Positions 12,774 through 17,468 of a stretch of 17,468 nucleotides of DNA are shown here, piece by piece. The DNA comes from Frankia sp. (lineage in GTDB: Bacteria > Actinomycetota > Actinomycetes > Frankiales > Frankiaceae), in the NCBI GenBank assembly GCA_019689615.1, contig JADGHD010000029.1:1-17468 (forward strand), read 5' to 3'. Each line of letters starts with the position of its first letter. The first letter of the stretch is position 1. The notes under the pieces were generated by a model. That model had not been told where the DNA came from, made no database searches, and was given only the letters and a program-made list of their open reading frames with translations. The position numbers and the translations under genes are program-made.

Positions 12774-12787
12774 GGCGCCATAGAGTA
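12756..12787. promoter_or_regulatory. Symmetric divergent promoter/operator between the dehydratase and Wzz/kinase genes
   Basis: TACTCTA (12756-12762) and TAGAGTA (12781-12787) form a 7-bp inverted repeat with an 18-bp spacer. The right arm reads as a TANNNT -10 on both strands: TAGAGT on plus (12781-12786) and TACTCT on minus (12782-12787). The left arm does the same. Between them sits the palindrome ATGGCGCCAT (12772-12781), which overlaps the dehydratase ATG. The right arm could serve both genes back to back. Confidence 0.5.
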
Positions 12788-12811
12788 AGCGCGCAGAAGG
12801 GTGGGCGACGG

Positions 12812-14404
12812 GTGGAACTACGGGACTACGTGCGTGTCCTGCGGCGCGGCTGGCTCCTGATCCTTGCCTGCCTCGTTCTCGGAGGTCTGCTGGCCGCCAC
12901 GGTCACCTGGCGGGCGACGAAGATGTACGCCGCCACGGTGACGCTCGTCGTCTCCACCGCGGACAGCGGGATGGACAACGCGACGGCCTACCAGGGCGGG
13001 CTGCTCTCGCAGCAGCGGGTGAAGTCCTACGCGACGCTCGTGGCCAGCGAACGGGTGGCCGCGGCCGCGCTCGCCCGGCTCGGGCTCGACCAGGGCCCGA
13101 TGGCCGTCGACCCGGCCGACCTGCGCGCGCGGATCCAGACCGCGCCGGTACCGGACACCGTGCTGCTGCGGGTCAGCGTCCGCGACACCGACCCGGCGCG
13201 GGCCCGCTCCCTGGCGGACGCGATCGGCGACGTCTTCGCCGCCGACGTCGCCCAGATCGAGGCGCCGAGCCCGGACGAGGCCCCGCCGGTGCGGGTCAAC
13301 GTCTGGGAGCCGGCGAAGCTGCCGACCAGCCCGGTGTCGCCGCAGCCGGTCCGCGACTTCGCCTTCGGCCTGCTGCTGGGCCTGCTCGCCGGCGTCGGCG
13401 CGGCGCTGGTCCGCCACCGGCTCGACACCACGCTCACCGGCGAGCGGGACGCGATCGCCATCACCGACCGGCCGCTGCTCGGGTCGATCATCTACGAGAC
13501 CGACGCCAACCGCCGGCCGCTGATCATCCACACCTCGCCGCACTCGCCGCGCGCCGAGGCGTTCCGCCAGCTGCGCACCAACCTGCGGTTCGTCGACGTT
13601 GGCGGCGGGCCGCGGTCGATCCTGGTGACCAGCTCCGTCCCGGCCGAGGGCAAGTCGACGACCACCTGCAACCTGGCGATCACGCTCGCCCAGAGCGGGG
13701 CGCGGGTCTGCCTGGTCGAGGGCGACCTGCGCCGCCCGTCGTTCGGCGACTACCTGGGCGTGGAGACCGGCGCCGGGCTCACCTCGGTGCTGATCGGCGC
13801 GGCCGACCTCGACGACGTCCTGCAGCCCTGGGGGGTCGGCCGGGTCGGCGGTGGGCACATCGACGTGCTGCCGAGCGGCCCGATCCCACCGAACCCGAGC
13901 GAGCTGCTCGGCTCGCACAGCATGGCCGACCTGCTCGACCTGCTCGGCAGCCGGTACGACATCGTGCTCATCGACGCGCCGCCGCTGCTGCCGGTCACGG
14001 ACGCCGCCGTGCTGGCCGGCCGGGTCGGCGGCACGCTGCTGGTCGCCCGGGTCGGCCGGACGCAGCGCGACCAGCTGCGCAAGGCCATCGAGTCGCTGCG
14101 CACCGTCGAGGCCCGGGTGCTGGGCACGGTGCTGAACATGGTGCCGACCAAGGGCCCGAGCTCCTACGGCTACGGCGGCTACTACGGCTTCGGCCCGGGC
14201 CGCACGGGTGGCCGGCACGCCCGGCCGGGCAGCCGGGCGGCCGGGACGCTGGGCACCATGCCGACGGCGGCCCCGGTCCGCCCGGCCGCGCCGACCCGTG
14301 CCCAGCCGATGGAGGGCGCGGACGCGGAGTCGACGGAGCCGGTCCGGCTCATCGCGCAGCGGACGCCTGAGCACGACCAGGCGGCCGGGGCCCGGGAGAA
14401 GTGA
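12812..14404 (+). CDS. Wzz-type chain-length regulator fused to a BY-kinase (polysaccharide co-polymerase)
   Basis: A 530-residue bacterial tyrosine kinase with its activator domain in one chain. Membrane helices at about 14-33 and 183-200 enclose an extracellular Wzz domain (35-180); the Pro-rich PTSPVSPQPV lies just before the second helix. The cytoplasmic kinase has Walker A VPAEGKSTTTCN (276-287), Walker A' CLVEGDLRRPS (300-310, with Glu where the first Asp is usual) and Walker B DIVLIDAPPLL (383-393). The tyrosine cluster SSYGYGGYYGFG (450-461) holds Y452, Y454, Y457 and Y458. A disordered Pro/Ala-rich tail of about 70 residues follows. Start: GTG 12812, with AGAAGGG about 10 nt upstream; sequence before it is not family-like. 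The stop overlaps the next start (GTGA, 14401-14404). It should set polymer length and control export of a capsule or exopolysaccharide. Confidence 0.92.
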   Translation: MELRDYVRVLRRGWLLILACLVLGGLLAATVTWRATKMYAATVTLVVSTADSGMDNATAYQGGLLSQQRVKSYATLVASERVAAAALARLGLDQGPMAVDPADLRARIQTAPVPDTVLLRVSVRDTDPARARSLADAIGDVFAADVAQIEAPSPDEAPPVRVNVWEPAKLPTSPVSPQPVRDFAFGLLLGLLAGVGAALVRHRLDTTLTGERDAIAITDRPLLGSIIYETDANRRPLIIHTSPHSPRAEAFRQLRTNLRFVDVGGGPRSILVTSSVPAEGKSTTTCNLAITLAQSGARVCLVEGDLRRPSFGDYLGVETGAGLTSVLIGAADLDDVLQPWGVGRVGGGHIDVLPSGPIPPNPSELLGSHSMADLLDLLGSRYDIVLIDAPPLLPVTDAAVLAGRVGGTLLVARVGRTQRDQLRKAIESLRTVEARVLGTVLNMVPTKGPSSYGYGGYYGFGPGRTGGRHARPGSRAAGTLGTMPTAAPVRPAAPTRAQPMEGADAESTEPVRLIAQRTPEHDQAAGAREK

Positions 14405-16209
14405 GCCGGCGCCGCAAGCTGCTGATCGCGGCGGCCTGCGTGGCCGGCCCGCTGCTGGTGGTGGCGGCGTGGCTGGGGATCCGCGGGTGGCTCGCGTACT
14501 CGCGGCTGTCCGACGCCCGGGCGCAGATCAGCGAGCTGCAGCAGCGACTGCTCGCCGGCGACGTGCCGGACGACGCGGAGCTGTCCCGGATCATCGGCCA
14601 GATCGGGCAGCGCACCCGGTCCGCGGCGGGGCTGACCGGGGACCCGGTGTGGTCGGCCGCCGCCCACCTGCCCTGGGCCGGCTGCCCGCTGCGCGGGGCG
14701 CACCAGCTGGCCGACGCCGTGGCCGGGGTGGCCACGGAGGGGCTGCCGGCGGTGGCCGACGCGGCCGCGGTGCTCGACCCGGCGACGCTGCGGACCGGCA
14801 TGACCATCAACCTCGTGTCGCTGCGCGGCGGCGCCGAGCCGGTGGCCAGGGCCATCTCGGCGGTCGACGAGTTCCGGGCGGCGCTGCGCGCGGTGCCGGA
14901 CTGCGTCGACGGCACCAGGGACGCGGCGCTGGGGCAGGCCGACCGGCTGGCCAGCGCGCTGGCCGGGCTGCGGCTGGCCATCGAGCTCGGCCCGTCCATG
15001 CTGGGCGGCGATGGCGAGCGCCGGTACCTGCTGGTGGTGCAGAACCCGGCCGAGTCCCGGGCCAACGGCGGCATCATCGGCGCGTTCGGGCTGCTCACCG
15101 CGCGCGACGGCACGCTGTCCCTCGACGGCGTCTCCGGGAACGGCCAGCTGCCGCAGCCACAGCCCCGGCTCTACCCGCCGCTGCCGACGAACGCCGACCT
15201 GCCGCCGGAGCTGGCGGACCGGTACGGCCCCTACGAGCCGACCCGGATCTGGGCCAACTCGAACCTGACCCCGGACTACCCGACGGCCAGCCGGTTCTAC
15301 ACCGGGCAGTACCTCGCCGGCACCGGTGTCCGGGTGGACGGCACGGTGAGCATCGACCCGACCGCGCTGTCCTACCTGCTCGCGGCGACCAAGCCGGCGG
15401 TCCTGCCGGACGGGCGGGTGATCCGCGCCGATGAGCTGGTGCGGGTCGTCGCCTCCGACGTGTACGCCCAGATCGACGACCCGCTGGCGCGCGACGAGTT
15501 CTTCGCCGACGTCGGCGAGGCCGTCTACGAGGCCGTCACGGCCGGCGGCGAGGGCAGCACCCCCGGGCTGCTGCGCGCGCTCGGGCGGGCCGTGGGGGAG
15601 GGCCGGCTGCTCGTGGCCAGCAACCACGAGGACGAGCAGCGGCTGCTGGCGACGACGCCGCTCGGCGGCGCGCTGCCGACCGCCCCCGGGCCGTTCCTGG
15701 CCGTGCTCACCCAGAACGCGGCGGCCAGCAAGCTCGACTACTGGCTGCGCCGCGAGGTCGACTACCACTTCCAGCCGGTGCCGGCGGGCAAGGGGTCCGG
15801 AGGCATCGCCACCATCACCATCCGCCTGCTCAACGCGGCTCCGGACGGCCTTCCCGAGTACGTGCGCTACCGGCTGGATCGCGGCGGGCCTGGGGGAAAC
15901 CAGGACGCGCAGAACCAGGTCTGGCTGTCGGTCTACACCGGCGTCGGCAGCCAACTGCTCGATGCTCGGCTCGACGGCGAGCGCACCACGCTCGACCAGG
16001 ACCGCGAGCGCGAACACCCGGTGCTGTCGGCGTTCGTGCCGCTGGACCGGGGCAGGCCGCGGACGCTGGTGCTCCACGTCTGGGAGCCGCAGGCCGGCCC
16101 GGCCCTCACCGTCCGCGAGCAGCCACTGGTGACCCCCGAGAAGCTCACTGTCCGTGGCCTCCCCACGCGCAGTCCCTGGGTTCTGGACACGCAGAGTCAC
16201 GCTCAGTAA
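14401..16209 (+). CDS. DUF4012 membrane-anchored protein
   Basis: A 602-residue protein with an Arg/Lys start (SRRRK), one membrane helix (about 7-29), a short coiled-coil-like segment (33-51), then a large extracellular part. The family hallmark is RRYLLVVQNPAESRANGGIIG (207-227) followed by AFGLLTARDGTLSL, corresponding to the LLLFQNNAELRATGGFIGS-like block of DUF4012. The function of DUF4012 is not established; members often lie in actinobacterial polysaccharide clusters. GTG 14401 overlaps the kinase stop by 4 bp, so the two are translated together, which points to a joint role in polymer assembly or attachment. GGGAG lies only 2 nt before the start, so it relies on coupling. No catalytic motif could be recognised. 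Only one N-terminal helix is visible; the C-terminus has no anchor. Confidence 0.88.
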   Translation: MSRRRKLLIAAACVAGPLLVVAAWLGIRGWLAYSRLSDARAQISELQQRLLAGDVPDDAELSRIIGQIGQRTRSAAGLTGDPVWSAAAHLPWAGCPLRGAHQLADAVAGVATEGLPAVADAAAVLDPATLRTGMTINLVSLRGGAEPVARAISAVDEFRAALRAVPDCVDGTRDAALGQADRLASALAGLRLAIELGPSMLGGDGERRYLLVVQNPAESRANGGIIGAFGLLTARDGTLSLDGVSGNGQLPQPQPRLYPPLPTNADLPPELADRYGPYEPTRIWANSNLTPDYPTASRFYTGQYLAGTGVRVDGTVSIDPTALSYLLAATKPAVLPDGRVIRADELVRVVASDVYAQIDDPLARDEFFADVGEAVYEAVTAGGEGSTPGLLRALGRAVGEGRLLVASNHEDEQRLLATTPLGGALPTAPGPFLAVLTQNAAASKLDYWLRREVDYHFQPVPAGKGSGGIATITIRLLNAAPDGLPEYVRYRLDRGGPGGNQDAQNQVWLSVYTGVGSQLLDARLDGERTTLDQDREREHPVLSAFVPLDRGRPRTLVLHVWEPQAGPALTVREQPLVTPEKLTVRGLPTRSPWVLDTQSHAQ

Positions 16210-16268
16210 CCTCCGCGTAGTCAATCCTCCGACTGCTTGCACTGATCAACCCCTTGGGGAGTGCCTCG

Positions 16269-17330
16269 ATGAAACTCCGCACGCTAGGAGTCGCGCTGCT
16301 CGCAAGCTGCGGGCTCGCACTCGCCGTACTACCGGCGTCCACGGCCGCCGCCCAGACACCGCCTGGGCCCTACCCGCCCTCCAAGGACTGCGGTGGCCCA
16401 ACCGGGGACCTCGCGTTGAGCAGCACGGTCGTCACGGTCGGGCAGTCGGTCGTGTTCTCGGCCTGCGGCTTCGTGCCGGGCGCGGAAGTCTCCGTCGCGG
16501 TCAACGGGACCGAGGTCCTGACCGTCTTCGCCGACGCCAACGGCTTCATCGTCGGCCAGGTCACCCTGGACACCATCGGCACGTCGACGATCACCGCGAC
16601 CGGCCCCGGCGTCCAGAAGGTGGACATCTTCGGGAAGCCGGAGACGAACCTGCCGATCATCGGCCTGGCCGCGGCCGAGGAGAAGGCGCCGCTGCAGGCG
16701 CCGATCACCCGGATCGTCTCGGCCGAGGTGAGGGTCGTCGCCGCCGGTGACCTCATCCCGGGCATCGGGGGCACGTTCGACTGGGCGACCCTGGTCGGCA
16801 GCTTCGCCGGCGGCCTCGTCGGCGGCGTGCTCGGTGACGCCGCCCTCGGCGGCGACCACGGCGACGACAAGGACCACTGCGACGTCGTCGATGACAAGGC
16901 CCGGGACGACAAGGACGGCGAAGCGGTCCGCGACGACCGGGACAAGGACGCCCTTGCCGAGGGTGACGAGTTCGTCGACGACAGGGCCCGGGAAGACGAC
17001 AAGGCCCGTGAGGACGACAAGGCCCGGGAAGACGACAAGGACCGCGACGACAAGGACGGCGGCCTGTTCGACGACAAGGACGGCGGGCTGTTCGACGACA
17101 AGGACAAGGACCGCGACAAGGACCGTGACTGCACCGGTGTCGGTGTGGGTGTCGTCGGGGTCGGCGTCGCCGGCGCTGGCGTCGGTGGTGCCGCGCCGGG
17201 TGGCGGCCAGCTGCCCTTCACCGGTGTCGAGACCGGGGCCATGGCCTCCATCGCCTTCGCCCTGCTCGGTGGCGGCCTCCTGCTCCGGGTCGCGGCCCGG
17301 CGGCGGCGCAACACCCTGGGCGCCGAGTGA
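16269..17330 (+). CDS. LPFTG-anchored cell-wall protein with Asp/Lys-rich repeat domain
   Basis: A 353-residue secreted protein with a sortase signal. Residues 1-28 are a signal peptide (cleavage probably after TAAA). Residues 45-120 look like a small beta-sandwich (Ig-like: TVGQSVVFSACGF, EVSVAVNGTEVL, STITATGPG). A glycine-zipper-like stretch (G181, G185, G189 in AGGLVGGVLGD) follows. Residues 198-287 are almost only D, K, R, E and G, with three AREDDK and two DDKDGGLF repeats. A Gly/Val-rich spacer (290-307) leads to LPFTG (315-319), a hydrophobic helix and RRRR, the complete sorting signal. ATG 16269 has GGGGAG 7 nt upstream; the gene lies 59 bp after the DUF4012 gene and could share its transcript. 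The wall anchoring is well supported; the role (for example ion binding or polymer contact) is unknown. I know of no named family for it. Confidence 0.85.
   Translation: MKLRTLGVALLASCGLALAVLPASTAAAQTPPGPYPPSKDCGGPTGDLALSSTVVTVGQSVVFSACGFVPGAEVSVAVNGTEVLTVFADANGFIVGQVTLDTIGTSTITATGPGVQKVDIFGKPETNLPIIGLAAAEEKAPLQAPITRIVSAEVRVVAAGDLIPGIGGTFDWATLVGSFAGGLVGGVLGDAALGGDHGDDKDHCDVVDDKARDDKDGEAVRDDRDKDALAEGDEFVDDRAREDDKAREDDKAREDDKDRDDKDGGLFDDKDGGLFDDKDKDRDKDRDCTGVGVGVVGVGVAGAGVGGAAPGGGQLPFTGVETGAMASIAFALLGGGLLLRVAARRRRNTLGAE
16986..17039 (+). repeat. Three 18-bp tandem repeats (AREDDK) in the wall protein gene
   Basis: Three in-frame copies of an 18-bp unit encoding A-R-E-D-D-K. Copies 1 and 3 appear identical and copy 2 differs at third positions (CGT, GAG), so the protein repeat is kept while the DNA has drifted slightly. 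Confidence 0.85.
17046..17093 (+). repeat. Two 24-bp tandem repeats (DDKDGGLF) in the wall protein gene
   Basis: Two in-frame copies of a 24-bp unit encoding D-D-K-D-G-G-L-F, differing at one third position (GGC/GGG). Each copy adds a Leu-Phe pair to an otherwise fully charged segment. Confidence 0.85.
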
Positions 17331-17364
17331 CCGCACGCGGCACCCGCCGCTGGCGGTGACGGCG

Positions 17365-17396
17365 GGCGCTACCGGCGCCACGGCACCGGTAGCGCC
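17365..17396 (+). terminator. Hairpin after the wall protein gene, candidate terminator
   Basis: GGCGCTACCGG (17365-17375) pairs perfectly with CCGGTAGCGCC (17386-17396) around a 10-nt loop, 34 bp after the stop codon. No T tract follows. It probably ends the kinase-DUF4012-wall protein transcript. Confidence 0.6.
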
Positions 17397-17441
17397 TGAT
17401 CCCGGCACCTGCTGTCACGAGTAATACCAGCACCAGACGGG

Positions 17442-17468
17442 CCGCTCCCGCGGGTAAGGCGGGAGCGG
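17442..17468. terminator. Second hairpin at the right edge of the window
   Basis: CCGCTCCCGC (17442-17451) pairs with GCGGGAGCGG (17459-17468) around GGGTAAG. The stem reaches the last base of the window, so it may be longer. It could be a second terminator or belong to the next gene. Confidence 0.5.

Noticed and set aside
12772..12783. Tiny upstream frame ATG GCG CCA TAG before the Wzz/kinase gene
   Set aside because: It has no ribosome site and coincides with the palindrome at the dehydratase start; a leader peptide cannot be supported.
9810..12788. Long plus-strand open frame of 992 codons across the epimerase and dehydratase genes
   Set aside because: It has no family-like sequence, is rich in Arg, Gly, Ala, Asp and Val, and lies antisense to or out of frame with two well-supported genes. 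Long shadow frames are normal in very G+C-rich DNA.
14182..16242. 686-codon minus-strand frame opposite the DUF4012 gene
   Set aside because: Low-complexity translation without motifs, while the plus strand carries a clear DUF4012 block and coupled start.
16986..17093. Short direct repeats resembling a CRISPR-like array
   Set aside because: The units are adjacent, in frame and encode AREDDK and DDKDGGLF; there are no spacers or cas genes.

Overview
The window looks like chromosomal DNA of a very G+C-rich actinobacterium. Codon third positions are almost all G or C, GTG starts are frequent, and the fatty-acid operon and regulator follow the Streptomyces/Frankia pattern. A Frankia-like (Frankiales) host is my best guess, but that rests on gene style and not on a marker gene.

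Left part (1-7800): a truncated DUF222 protein on the plus strand meets a minus-strand type II fatty-acid synthase locus at a strong hairpin. In transcription order the locus is a PucR-family regulator (FasR-like), fabD, fabH, acpP, fabF, then, after a stem-loop-containing gap, an acyl-CoA carboxylase beta subunit of AccD6 type. fabD/fabH and acpP/fabF overlap by 4 bp. FabD loads malonate on ACP, FabH starts chains, FabF extends them, and AccD6 would make the malonyl-CoA with an alpha subunit encoded elsewhere. The promoter regions of fabD and of the regulator contain palindromes that share the hexamer TGTGAC, a plausible FasR operator family.

Middle (7801-9790): a small lytic-transglycosylase lipoprotein diverges from the regulator and converges, across a 14-bp perfect hairpin, on a tyrosine phosphatase of the HC(X)5R type. 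Upstream of the phosphatase lies a short NeuD/PglD-like O- or N-acetyltransferase.

Right part (9790-17468): a surface-polysaccharide region. It holds an NAD-dependent sugar epimerase, a membrane-anchored UDP-sugar 4,6-dehydratase of the CapD/WbpM/PglF type, and, divergent from the latter across only 38 bp, a Wzz/BY-kinase fusion. The kinase gene overlaps a DUF4012 membrane protein by 4 bp. 59 bp further on is an LPFTG-anchored wall protein with an Asp/Lys-rich repeat domain. Two hairpins close the window. The kinase-DUF4012-LPXTG trio is the most interesting candidate for a poorly described system: a likely polymer-length and assembly control unit coupled to a wall-anchored acidic/basic repeat protein.

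No tRNA, rRNA, CRISPR array or insertion sequence was recognised. There is no gene-free stretch longer than 300 bp; the longest gaps (242 and 218 bp) are described as regulatory regions.
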